Assembly: GCF_039522935.1 (NCBI RefSeq)
Contig: NZ_BAAAEI010000014.1
Location: forward strand, 181,921-245,920
Direction: 5' to 3'
From: Bowmanella denitrificans
GTDB taxonomy: Bacteria > Pseudomonadota > Gammaproteobacteria > Enterobacterales > Alteromonadaceae
Length of the DNA stretch: 64,000 nucleotides
Part shown: positions 45,945 through 54,128 of the stretch, in pieces
Layout: the number at the start of each line of letters is the position of its first letter
Position numbering within the stretch: position 1 is the stretch's first letter
Translations under genes and position numbers: made by a program
The notes under the pieces: generated by a model
What the model was told of the DNA's origin: nothing
Database searches by the model: none
Seen by the model: only the letters and a program-made list of their open reading frames with translations

Positions 45945-47375
45945 ATGAAACAAGGATTCAAGGTTCCTCATACATTGGTATTGCTGCTTGGCATGATGCT
46001 GGTAGCGTTACTGGCCACCTGGGTTGTACCGCAAGGTTTCTTTGATACGGTAACCGCTGACAATGGTCGGCAGATGGTGGTGCCCGGCACCTATACGTTG
46101 AGTGACAGCCGTCACTTTCTTACGCCCTGGGATTTTCTGACCGCCATTCCGCGCGCCTTGGCTGCGGCTCAGGATGTGATTTTCTTTGTCTTTATTGTCG
46201 GTGGTGTACTATCTGTTGCCCGTGCCACAGGCACTATTGATGCCCTGATTGGCCGATTGCTGGAACGTTTTGGTCATAAACCCAATGTGCTGATTTTTAT
46301 GGTGGTGTTTTGCTTTGCACTGGCATCAGGAGCAATTGGCACGGCTGGCGAGTATATACCTTTTGTGCTGATTCTGGTGGCCTTGTGTAAGGCAATGCGA
46401 CTGGACGCCATGACCGCGGTGGGTATGATCATTGCCGGTTACGGCATCGGCTATGGCGTGTCGGCCTTCAATCCCTTTACCGTGCTAATCGCACAGCAAA
46501 TTGCCGGTGTGCCGGTGTACTCTGGATTGGAATGGCGACTGGCGATTTTTGTGCCTTTTGTGCTGATTGGTTTTCATCATGTCTGGTCTTACGGCAAGAA
46601 TGTGCTGGCGGACCCGAATGTCTCTTTGACCCGCGACCTGCCTTGCCCGTTAAGCGGCACCAACCAGGGTGAATACCCGAAGTTGAACGGGCGCCATCAG
46701 GTTATCCTGCTGGGATTTGTGGCGGCACTGGTTATTGCTGTATGGGGCATTGCCACCCGGCACTGGTATCTGTATGAGCTGGGTGGGGTGTTTATCGCCT
46801 GGGGTATATTTACCACCCTGGTGGGTAAACTAGGCGCCGACAAAGCCGCCGGACAATTTATTGAAGGGGTAAAAGATCTTGCCACTACTGCCATGCTGAT
46901 TGGGGTGGCGCGCGGCATTGCCCTGATTCTGGAAGACGGGCAGATCCTGCATTCCCTGGTATACGGTATGTCGCTGCCGTTATCGCACCTTGGTGCTGAA
47001 CTGGCGGCGGTAGGCATGCTGGTGATCCAGACCATACTTAATCTGTTTATTCCCTCTGGCAGTGGCCAGGCCTATGTAACGATGCCGCTGATGGCGCCGG
47101 TTGGTGATTTGATTGGTGTTAGTCGACAGGTGGCGGTATTGGCTTATCAGTTTGGCGATGGTTTCTCCAATATGATTGTGCCAACCAACGCGGTCTTGAT
47201 GGGGATTATTGGTATGGCCGGAGTGCCTTATCATCTGTGGTTCAGATTCTGCCTGCCATTGATGATCAAACTGATGGCCGCCGCGGCTGTGGTGCTGGTA
47301 CTGGCCGTCAGTTTTGGCTACGGTGACGATGTGCAGCCCAAAGTGGCAACAGAAGTCAGCCAGGGCGCTGAGTAA
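45945..47375 (+). CDS. YfcC-type membrane transporter (ion transporter superfamily)
   Basis: The 476-aa inner-membrane carrier has about 12-13 hydrophobic segments. Its conserved features fit the YfcC/DcuC-like family: KVPHTLVLLLGMMLVAL at the N-terminus, IGTAGEYIPFVLILVALC, GYGIGYGVSAFNPFTVLIAQ, and a second-half IPSGSGQAYVTMPLMAPVGDL. Substrates proposed for the family are dicarboxylates, basic amino acids or peptides; none can be chosen here. It ends in a strong terminator and is divergent from the solute-binding protein gene. Confidence 0.88.
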   Translation: MKQGFKVPHTLVLLLGMMLVALLATWVVPQGFFDTVTADNGRQMVVPGTYTLSDSRHFLTPWDFLTAIPRALAAAQDVIFFVFIVGGVLSVARATGTIDALIGRLLERFGHKPNVLIFMVVFCFALASGAIGTAGEYIPFVLILVALCKAMRLDAMTAVGMIIAGYGIGYGVSAFNPFTVLIAQQIAGVPVYSGLEWRLAIFVPFVLIGFHHVWSYGKNVLADPNVSLTRDLPCPLSGTNQGEYPKLNGRHQVILLGFVAALVIAVWGIATRHWYLYELGGVFIAWGIFTTLVGKLGADKAAGQFIEGVKDLATTAMLIGVARGIALILEDGQILHSLVYGMSLPLSHLGAELAAVGMLVIQTILNLFIPSGSGQAYVTMPLMAPVGDLIGVSRQVAVLAYQFGDGFSNMIVPTNAVLMGIIGMAGVPYHLWFRFCLPLMIKLMAAAAVVLVLAVSFGYGDDVQPKVATEVSQGAE

Positions 47376-47390
47376 AACGGCAATAAAAAA

Positions 47391-47418
47391 CGGGTGGTGA
47401 CACCCGTTTTTGTTTTTA
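47391..47418 (+). terminator. Rho-independent terminator of the YfcC-type gene
   Basis: ACGGGTG and CACCCGT arms with a GTGA loop (47391-47408) are followed by TTTTTGTTTTT. Confidence 0.9.
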
Positions 47419-47466
47419 TCTGGTATTTCATGCTGTTAAGTCAGCGCACTTAGTTCAAGTGTAATT

Positions 47467-47555
47467 GTTGGGCTAAAGCCCAACCCACAGCAAGCGGTCT
47501 TGAACCCGGCGATGTTACTAAACAGCCCCTGGTGTAGGTCGGACTTAAGTCCGAC
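47467..47555. repeat. REP-like inverted pair (BIME-like)
   Basis: Two 18-bp palindromic hairpins face opposite ways. GTTGGGCTAAAGCCCAAC (47467-47484) is followed on its minus-strand side by GTGG. GTCGGACTTAAGTCCGAC (47538-47555) is preceded by GTAG. A GTAG-type tetranucleotide next to a palindrome is the hallmark of REPs mobilised by RAYT transposases. The rest of the 268-bp gap shows no gene. Confidence 0.7.
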
Positions 47556-47643
47556 GTTTGAACCACAACTCTCATATGGGTTGAATCTGAGTCTGACAAT
47601 ACAGCCGAAAAAGATCGCAACACAGATGAGCACTTGGGCGTCA

Positions 47644-47958
47644 TTAATGTTGTTGCGGCTCAGCCTGTGGGGCGTAAGTAGCCAGTCTGGCGACTTTGGC
47701 TCTGGCGTCGGTCAGGCTCAGTTTTTCCTGCATGCTCAACGGAAAGAAGATAAGTTTTAATGGCAATTGCCAAAGCTGGGTTAGCCAGCCGGAGTCTCGG
47801 CTATAACGTGCTTGCAATGAAGCGTCATTCAGCGCACCGCGTTGCTGCAACGCCATAAAGATAGCCTGGGCCTGCTGTGGATGACGTTGGTCATCCACAT
47901 GTTCAAACATATCCAGCAGTTCTTCTGTTGATAATGATGTTAAATTGGCGTCTGTCAT
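47644..47958 (-). CDS. Hypothetical small protein
   Basis: I do not recognise this 104-aa protein. It is helical and polar, with an acidic N-terminal part (LSTEELLDMFEHVDDQRHPQQAQAI), one moderately hydrophobic amphipathic stretch (WLTQLWQLPLKLIFFPLS, about 58-75) and a short C-terminal tail. It may sit at the membrane surface. A ribosome site (AAGGAAG) precedes the ATG. It follows the DEAD-box helicase gene's 3' end by 77 bp but is transcribed on the same strand, so a shared transcript is possible. Confidence 0.65.
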   Translation of the reverse strand: MTDANLTSLSTEELLDMFEHVDDQRHPQQAQAIFMALQQRGALNDASLQARYSRDSGWLTQLWQLPLKLIFFPLSMQEKLSLTDARAKVARLATYAPQAEPQQH

Positions 47959-48035
47959 CTTTTCTTCCTTGTCGTGTAATATTCGCTGACACTGTACGGC
48001 ATTAGTCTCAGTCCCTGCGCCTTTATAACAAATTT

Positions 48036-49427
48036 TTATTCAGGCTTATCATCGGCCTGGGGTTGTTGCGGCTCATGCATCACTTCGTCCTGGTCGTCAT
48101 CCAGCACTTCATCGAGGGGTCTTCTGGGCTTGCGCTTAATTAACATCTGATCCCCTACGTCTACCCCGGTCATAGTGTTAATCCGTTTTTTCTTGGGCTG
48201 AGCCTGCTGCCAGACATTGTCGCCACGTCCGGATTGCTGATCTTTTGGCTGTTTGCCGGGCTTGCGGGCCGGTTTAAGGCCTTTGAACTTACCTTGCAAG
48301 CCTTCAATACTGGTAAAGCTGATTTGTTGTTCCAGCAACGCGCGAATTGCCACAAAGCTTTCCCAGTCTTTCGGACCGACCAGAGAAATGGCATTGCCTT
48401 TATTGCCGGCGCGCCCGGTGCGGCCAATACGATGCACGTATTCTTCGGCCAGCTTAGGTAAATCAAAGTTCACCACCAAAGACACTTTCAATAAATCCAG
48501 ACCGCGAGAGGCCACATCTGTGGTCACCAGAATCTGATGATGGCCGCGTGCAAATTCATTCATTATATTGCTGCGCTGCGACTGATTCAGCTCGCCAGAT
48601 AAGGCAATACTGGTCAGTCCCCAATCCTGCATCAGTTTGGCCAGCCGCTCGGTATCGGCGCGGGTGGCAGTAAACAAAATGGCCTGGCGAAAATCCTGTT
48701 TGTCCAGCAGGGCTTTAAGCAGGGCTTCTTTGTGCTCAATATGGTCGGCCAGAATAAATTGCTGTTCTATATCCTGGTGCTGTTCACCGGCACTGCCCAA
48801 ACTAATGCGCTGCGGTGCTTTGAGCAGGGTTTGGGTCAGGTAATGCAGCTCGGCGTTATCCAGGGTGGCAGAGAACATCATGGTCTGACGTTTACGGTGA
48901 TCGGCACGGGCATGAATATGTTTAAGCTGCGGGGCAAAGCCTAAATCCAGCATGCGGTCTGCTTCGTCCAGGATCAGTAATTCCAGCCCATTTAGGAACA
49001 ATGATTTGTCCGTTAGGTGGTCGGCAATACGGCCCGCCGTGCCCACCACAAACTGCGGATTGCGTTTCAGCGCCTTAACCTGATCATTAAAATTCTCGCC
49101 GCCCAGAATCAATGCCACATTAGCACTGGGACCATCCAGCAAGTTGCGTAACTGCAAAAATACCTGCTTGGCTAACTCCCGGGTAGGGGCCAATATCAGC
49201 ACCCGGGGATCTTTTTTCGACAACGGCCGGGTTCTGAGTACGCGCTGAATAGCCGGCACCAGATATGCCAGGGTTTTACCCGAACCTGTCTTGGACGACA
49301 CTATCAGATCCTTACCCAGCAAGGCATGAGGTACAGCCTGGGCCTGAATGTCAGTGGCCTGATTAAAGCCTTTCAGGGTCAGTTTATGGAGCAGTTTATG
49401 GTCAAGGGGCAGGTCGGAAAAAAGCAA
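48036..49427 (-). CDS. DEAD-box ATP-dependent RNA helicase
   Basis: The 463-aa RNA helicase remodels structured RNA, probably in ribosome assembly or cold adaptation. Motifs in order are the Q-motif GFNQATDIQAQAVPHALLG, Walker A SSKTGSGKT (44-52), PTRELAKQ, LDEADRMLDLGF, SAT (MMFSATLDNAEL), and HRIGRTGRAG. The C-terminal tail is basic then acidic. No ATG is present at the N-terminus. By similarity to related helicases that begin with LFSDLPL, a TTG at 49427 is the likely start; an upstream TTG at 49457 also exists. This rare start may limit expression. Confidence 0.92.
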   Translation of the reverse strand: MLFSDLPLDHKLLHKLTLKGFNQATDIQAQAVPHALLGKDLIVSSKTGSGKTLAYLVPAIQRVLRTRPLSKKDPRVLILAPTRELAKQVFLQLRNLLDGPSANVALILGGENFNDQVKALKRNPQFVVGTAGRIADHLTDKSLFLNGLELLILDEADRMLDLGFAPQLKHIHARADHRKRQTMMFSATLDNAELHYLTQTLLKAPQRISLGSAGEQHQDIEQQFILADHIEHKEALLKALLDKQDFRQAILFTATRADTERLAKLMQDWGLTSIALSGELNQSQRSNIMNEFARGHHQILVTTDVASRGLDLLKVSLVVNFDLPKLAEEYVHRIGRTGRAGNKGNAISLVGPKDWESFVAIRALLEQQISFTSIEGLQGKFKGLKPARKPGKQPKDQQSGRGDNVWQQAQPKKKRINTMTGVDVGDQMLIKRKPRRPLDEVLDDDQDEVMHEPQQPQADDKPE

Positions 49428-49509
49428 TGAAATGATCCGCTGGCAAATTTGCCGCAAGTATACGCTGTTGGGCCGCTTTGAGCCAGAAAAGGCCTACCTG
49501 TTTGTTTGC

Positions 49510-49773
49510 CACGAAAGTCACGAAAAACACGAAAATGACCAGGTCAATTCTCGCAGAGACGCAGAGTTGGTAGCAAGACAACCACAGAGTCACAGAGCAC
49601 ACAGAGTTGTTGGGAAGAATCACTCTGGGTGTTTTCTTGCTACCAACTCTGCGTCTTTGCGAGAGGGATTCGGTATCAGCCGCAGGCCAGTTTGTGTTTT
49701 AGCAATAAACCAATGGCACAGAGCAACGCGTATTTATGCTTAGTCATTCTCCGTGTTCTCTGTGCCTTTGTGG
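49510..49773. repeat. Period-9 repeat cassette with a 30-bp inverted repeat
   Basis: The gap between the helicase and LysR genes is largely repeat. CACGAAA occurs three times at 9-bp period (49510-49534). CACAGAG occurs three times at 8-9 bp (49583-49606). A 30-bp inverted repeat with one mismatch has arms at 49549-49578 and 49635-49664 containing CGCAGAG-type units. A further CTCCGTGTTCTCTGTGCC segment lies at 49749-49766. Related pieces lie at 24106-24137 and 63936-63943. No credible gene is present. Confidence 0.8.
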
Positions 49774-49794
49774 TTACTATGTATTTGGCTTTGC

Positions 49795-50673
49795 TTACAC
49801 CATTTCGGCTTTCAGAAAGGCCAGAAAGGCTTCGCTGACTTTCGACAGGGGGCGGTTTTCCAGATACAAGCCGTTGATTTTAAAGGTCAGAGGCGGAGCA
49901 AACGAAGCCATACCCACCTTGTCAGACAAATTGCCCAATGCAGTAAACTTATCAATAGTGCAGCAGCCAAGCCCCTGTGCCACCAGGCGGGCGGCCACAT
50001 AATAGGAGGTAACCTGCAAATTACTCTGCACTTCCACGCCATCATTACTGAGCCTGTCATAGGCCAGTTCCCCTAATGGGCCACTGTCCCAAATCCCAAT
50101 CAGTTCGGTCTGGGCCAATTGCTCAGCGGTTAGTACGGTTGGCTCTTCGGGAAACAGCGCCTTGGGGTACAAAATCACAATCTCGCCCTCACCGCATTCA
50201 ATTTTGGTTACCCCCGGCATCGGCGGAGAGGAATACAGCAATGCCAGATCGCAGCGATGCTCGGTCAATGCCTGCAAGGCCTGATCGTTATGGGTGGTTT
50301 CCAGATCAAAGCGGATATTGGGATGGTCCTGACGGAACTTCGCCAGTGCCTTAGGCACCACCTCAAATCCTAATGCCGGGGTAAAGGCCAAGTTAATCTG
50401 GCCAAAGTCATTACGTTTGATATTTTCCGACATTTTGCGGATAGAACGCAGTTGCCGATAAGTTTTATCCACCTCGGCGAACAGCATATCGGCTTCCTGG
50501 GTAGGAATTAACTGGCCCTTATTGCGGTGAAACAGCTGGAACCCCAACTGCATTTCAGCATGGGCCAACACTTTGCTGACCGAAGGCTGTGACACAAAAA
50601 GAAGTTTCGCTGCGCCAGTGATGGAACCCGTGGTGTAAACCGAGTGAAAAACTTCGATATGTCTGAGCCGCAT
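49795..50673 (-). CDS. LysR-family regulator divergent from the TonB/D-aminoacylase operon
   Basis: The 292-aa LysR protein has an N-terminal helix-turn-helix (residues 2-61: RHIEVFHSVYTTGSITGAA, LFVSQPSVSKVLAHAE) and a C-terminal effector domain (about 90-290: GQINLAFTPALGFEVVPKAL ... ARLVAQGLGCCTIDKF). The divergent layout, with 376 bp to the TonB receptor, is the classical LysR pattern, and a T-N11-A dyad lies between the genes. The likely target is the receptor-deacylase-peptidase operon, with a peptide or acyl-amino acid as inducer; this is inferred. Confidence 0.93.
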   Translation of the reverse strand: MRLRHIEVFHSVYTTGSITGAAKLLFVSQPSVSKVLAHAEMQLGFQLFHRNKGQLIPTQEADMLFAEVDKTYRQLRSIRKMSENIKRNDFGQINLAFTPALGFEVVPKALAKFRQDHPNIRFDLETTHNDQALQALTEHRCDLALLYSSPPMPGVTKIECGEGEIVILYPKALFPEEPTVLTAEQLAQTELIGIWDSGPLGELAYDRLSNDGVEVQSNLQVTSYYVAARLVAQGLGCCTIDKFTALGNLSDKVGMASFAPPLTFKINGLYLENRPLSKVSEAFLAFLKAEMV

Positions 50674-51049
50674 GCTGATTCCTCATTGCTTAATGCCAGT
50701 CACTGGGCGGGGCAGGCTAGCACCATTATTGTTTGTGTCGGTGTAACGAATGTATTCAGCCCTATAAACCAGGGTTATGGGCTTACCTGATATTACCCCT
50801 TATTTCCTATGGAAAGCCTGACATTTAACCTGTTATCTCGACAGTTTGGCGCGTCAAGTGGTTGCCTGGCGTGCTCTGTGGCATAGTTCGCTGCCGCCGG
50901 ATAACGGCATAACCACAGGTTATAAGATGGGTATTTTCTATCAATTGCACCCTAGCGGTTTATTCATGAATGTTTAATGGAGTGGGTATAGCGACTCAAC
51001 ACAACAATAAGGCCCTGGAACCGGTGGCCAAACTCAAATGGGGATAGTC
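50674..51049. other. Divergent regulatory region LysR / TonB receptor
   Basis: The 376 bp contain no gene. Besides the dyad at 50909-50923, an AGCCC ... GGGCT inverted pair (50758-50783) encloses a related TATAAACC/GGTTAT core and may be a second LysR contact. No confident -35/-10 pair was picked. Confidence 0.45.
50909..50923. promoter_or_regulatory. LysR-type T-N11-A dyad
   Basis: ATAACC-ACA-GGTTAT is a perfect 6-bp inverted repeat with a 3-bp centre that satisfies T-N11-A. It lies about 125 bp before the TonB receptor start, within the divergent region. Confidence 0.55.
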
Positions 51050-54000
51050 ATGAAAACATCCAACAGCAACAAGTGTAAATTGAGCCCTGTGGCTCTGTGT
51101 ATTGTCAGCGCCCTTGGCAGTAATCTGGCGCTGGCACAGCAAAACGATGTAGAGCGCCGTCAAGTGGCCGGTGCCCAGGTACAAAGTGCCGAGTCTACCA
51201 CCGAGAAACTGCAAAAAGAGCAGGAACAGGATCTGGAGAAGGTCATTGTGGTGGGTTCCAGTATTAAAGGCCTGAATGTGACCGGTGCCTTGCCTGTTTC
51301 CCTGATGGATCAAAAAGATATTGATGCCATTGCGGCCACATCCGGGGCCGATTTATTTGCCGCCATCCCGTCTAATGGCAACGTGAACTTTAATGGTAAC
51401 GACGTGGTCAGCGGCGTATATGCCTCACGCGGTGATGTGGCGTCTATCAATCTGCGCAGCATTGGTACCGGCAATACCCTGGTGCTGTTAAATGGCCGCA
51501 GGCTGGTGCAGCATCCTGGCTCACAAACCGAAAACTCTGTGCCTGTTACCACAGTGAACATGAACGCCATTCCGGTGATGGGGATTCGCCGGGTGGAAGT
51601 GTTACATGACGGTGCCGCCGCCATTTATGGCTCAGATGCGGTGGCCGGGGTGGTGAACAGTGAAATGCGCAGCGACTTTGACGGCTACCGATTTGATGTG
51701 CAGTACGGTGATGCGGAAAACATCAGCCGTAATAAGCTCAATGCCAATATGCTGGGGGGCTGGTATTTGAATGATCAGGCCACCAATATCACTTTGTCGA
51801 TGAATTACTATCATGCCAGTGAAGTAATGGCCTCTGAACTGCCGTACTCTGCGTCATCAGACTTACGCCCTTATTTGCAAGGCTCCAGTTGGGAAGGTGA
51901 TACCAATTTCCGCAATACATCCAGTACCACACCCTGGGGACGTTTTGTTGCCAGTCAAAGGGTGACAGGCCTAACCACGGCGGCTGGCCAGTTTCACATC
52001 GAGCCGCTGGACGGCAGTGACGCTAACCAGCAATGTGTGCTGGCCAACGGTTTGTGTGTAGACAGCGGTTCGGTGAGTGCCGATCAGTATTTTGATACCA
52101 ACGGCAGCCGCACCTTGCTACCTGAAACCGAGCGGGCCAATGCCTTTATGTTTATCAACCATGAAATGGACAGCGGCACCGAGCTTTATGGTGAACTGAG
52201 TTACTACTGGGCGGAGTCTAATTCTCAGCGGGCGGAAACCGCTACCCTGACGTCAGCACCTGTGACCATTAGCAAAGATGCCTACTGGAACCCGCTGGGC
52301 TCAGGCGTGAACCGTCTGGCGGGTTATGAAATCCCTACCGAGGGCCTGGATGTGACCATGGATGCCTATCGTGTGGTGGATGCCGGTGTGCGTAAGATCA
52401 ATGTGGTGAACCAAACCTATCGTTTACTGGGAGGTGCCAGGGGCAGTTTCGGCAATTGGGACTGGGACAGTGCCGCGCTGTATTCTGCGGCGAAAACCGA
52501 TGATACCACCTACAACCGTACCAGCCTGAGCAAATTCCAGCAGGCCGTGAACCGCCAGGATGACAGTGCCTATAATCCATTTTGTGGCGCCAGCTGTAAC
52601 AGCCAGGCCAGCATTGATGCGTTTCTGATTGATGTCAGCCGGGTCGGGGAAACCGCCTTGGCGTTGGTGGACTACAAGTTGTCAAACGCCAATTTGTTTA
52701 GCTTACCTGCCGGCAATGTCGGTGTCGCCATCGGTACCGAATGGCGCTATGAAAGCTTTGAAAATGACTATGATGATCGTTTGGACGGCACCATCGCCTA
52801 TCAGGATGCCGTCACCGGGACCTTGTACGAAACCGATGTGATGGGCTCCAGTGGCCAGCCTGATGCTGACGGTTCGCGCAATGTGTTTTCAGCCTTTGTG
52901 GAATTGGCGGGCCCTTTGATTAGCCCTGATATGGCGATCCCTCTGGTAGATAAACTGGACTTCCAACTGGCTGGTCGTTACGAAAAATACAACGATGTGG
53001 GCAGCGTGTTTAAGCCCAAAGCGGTGCTGTCCTGGTACCCGGTGAAAAGTCTGCAGGTGCGGGCGTCGTATGCAGAAGGCTTCCGCGCCCCGAACCTGGA
53101 GCAGTTGCACACTGCGCGCACCAACAGAGTGAACTATCCGGTGGACTACTACCGCTGTCAGGCCAGGGTGAACAAAGGCGAGATCGACAGCCTGAGCGCC
53201 TGTAGCGGCACCGACAGTATCGAGAATATCCGTCTCGGTAACCCGGACCTGAAGCCAGAGAAAGACTACAACTATGGCTTTGGTATGGTGTATACCCCGG
53301 CTTTTGTTGACAACCTGACCCTGACCGCTGATTTCTGGCGCATCGAGCAGGAAGATCTGGTGGGGATCCGCTCTTATCAGAATATTGCCGATCTGGATTA
53401 CTACTATCGCATGAACGGTTCTAGCAATCCCAATGTGATTCGTTCCGCCGCCACCGCCGATGACATAGCCTTTTTTGCCGGCTCTGGCCTGGAAGCCGTG
53501 GGCGATATGATGGATATCTACGGCCTGTTTGAAAACCTCGATTCACGCACCACCGAAGGGCTGGATCTGGGTATTTACTACAAGCTTAATCGTACCGCCT
53601 GGGGTGACTTTGATTTTAAACTCAACGGTGCCAAGCTGTTGAAGGCCTATCAGAGTGTGGACGAAGAATCAGCCAAGCTGGCCAGTCTGGGACTTGCCCT
53701 GGATGACGTGGGCGACATGATTGAAATGGATGGCCGCCCCGAGTGGCAGGCATCCGGCACTGTGACCTGGCGTTATGACAACTGGGGCGCAGGCATGCAT
53801 GCCAAGTATGTGGGGGATTTTTATGACACCAGTGCCGTGCATGACGAAACCGGCGAATACTGGCATGTATCTTCTTGGAACACCCTGAGTCTGTACGGCC
53901 AGTACAGCTTTGATGAGGGTGCGATGGACGGTATGCGGGTGCGGGTCGGGGTCAGGAATCTGTTTGACCGCGAGCCGCCGCTGGCCGATGAAACCTACGG

Positions 54001-54070
54001 CTACGATGCCAGCCTGCACAGTTCAGAAGGGCGTTATTTCTACGTCTCATTGCAGGCAAACTTCTTCTAA
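51050..54070 (+). CDS. TonB-dependent receptor, peptide/acyl-amino-acid locus
   Basis: The 1006-aa outer-membrane receptor has a signal peptide (cleavage near NLALAQQ, residue about 30), a glutamine/glutamate-rich pre-plug stretch, a TonB-box-like LEKVIVVGSSIKG, a plug (INLRSIGTGNTLVLLNGRRLV, VLHDGAAAIYGSDAVAGVV) and a large barrel ending SLQANFF. Start 51050 follows GGGGA; an upstream ATG at 51038 is less likely. It leads an operon with a D-aminoacylase and an M14 peptidase, so peptides or N-acylated amino acids are the probable cargo. Terminal residues are aromatic as required for barrel assembly. Confidence 0.93.
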   Translation: MKTSNSNKCKLSPVALCIVSALGSNLALAQQNDVERRQVAGAQVQSAESTTEKLQKEQEQDLEKVIVVGSSIKGLNVTGALPVSLMDQKDIDAIAATSGADLFAAIPSNGNVNFNGNDVVSGVYASRGDVASINLRSIGTGNTLVLLNGRRLVQHPGSQTENSVPVTTVNMNAIPVMGIRRVEVLHDGAAAIYGSDAVAGVVNSEMRSDFDGYRFDVQYGDAENISRNKLNANMLGGWYLNDQATNITLSMNYYHASEVMASELPYSASSDLRPYLQGSSWEGDTNFRNTSSTTPWGRFVASQRVTGLTTAAGQFHIEPLDGSDANQQCVLANGLCVDSGSVSADQYFDTNGSRTLLPETERANAFMFINHEMDSGTELYGELSYYWAESNSQRAETATLTSAPVTISKDAYWNPLGSGVNRLAGYEIPTEGLDVTMDAYRVVDAGVRKINVVNQTYRLLGGARGSFGNWDWDSAALYSAAKTDDTTYNRTSLSKFQQAVNRQDDSAYNPFCGASCNSQASIDAFLIDVSRVGETALALVDYKLSNANLFSLPAGNVGVAIGTEWRYESFENDYDDRLDGTIAYQDAVTGTLYETDVMGSSGQPDADGSRNVFSAFVELAGPLISPDMAIPLVDKLDFQLAGRYEKYNDVGSVFKPKAVLSWYPVKSLQVRASYAEGFRAPNLEQLHTARTNRVNYPVDYYRCQARVNKGEIDSLSACSGTDSIENIRLGNPDLKPEKDYNYGFGMVYTPAFVDNLTLTADFWRIEQEDLVGIRSYQNIADLDYYYRMNGSSNPNVIRSAATADDIAFFAGSGLEAVGDMMDIYGLFENLDSRTTEGLDLGIYYKLNRTAWGDFDFKLNGAKLLKAYQSVDEESAKLASLGLALDDVGDMIEMDGRPEWQASGTVTWRYDNWGAGMHAKYVGDFYDTSAVHDETGEYWHVSSWNTLSLYGQYSFDEGAMDGMRVRVGVRNLFDREPPLADETYGYDASLHSSEGRYFYVSLQANFF

Positions 54071-54128
54071 TCTGATGTTATCCGACAAGGGCGAGTATTC
54101 GCCCTTTGTTTGTTTCAGGAGTACTCCT

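Noticed and set aside
47467..47555. Pair of terminators after the YfcC-type gene
   Set aside because: The palindromes have no U-runs, a proper terminator already lies at 47391-47418, and the GTAG/GTGG flanks fit REP elements better.
49510..49606. CRISPR array
   Set aside because: Repeat units are 7 bp at 8-9 bp period with no spacer-sized unique sequence and no cas genes nearby.
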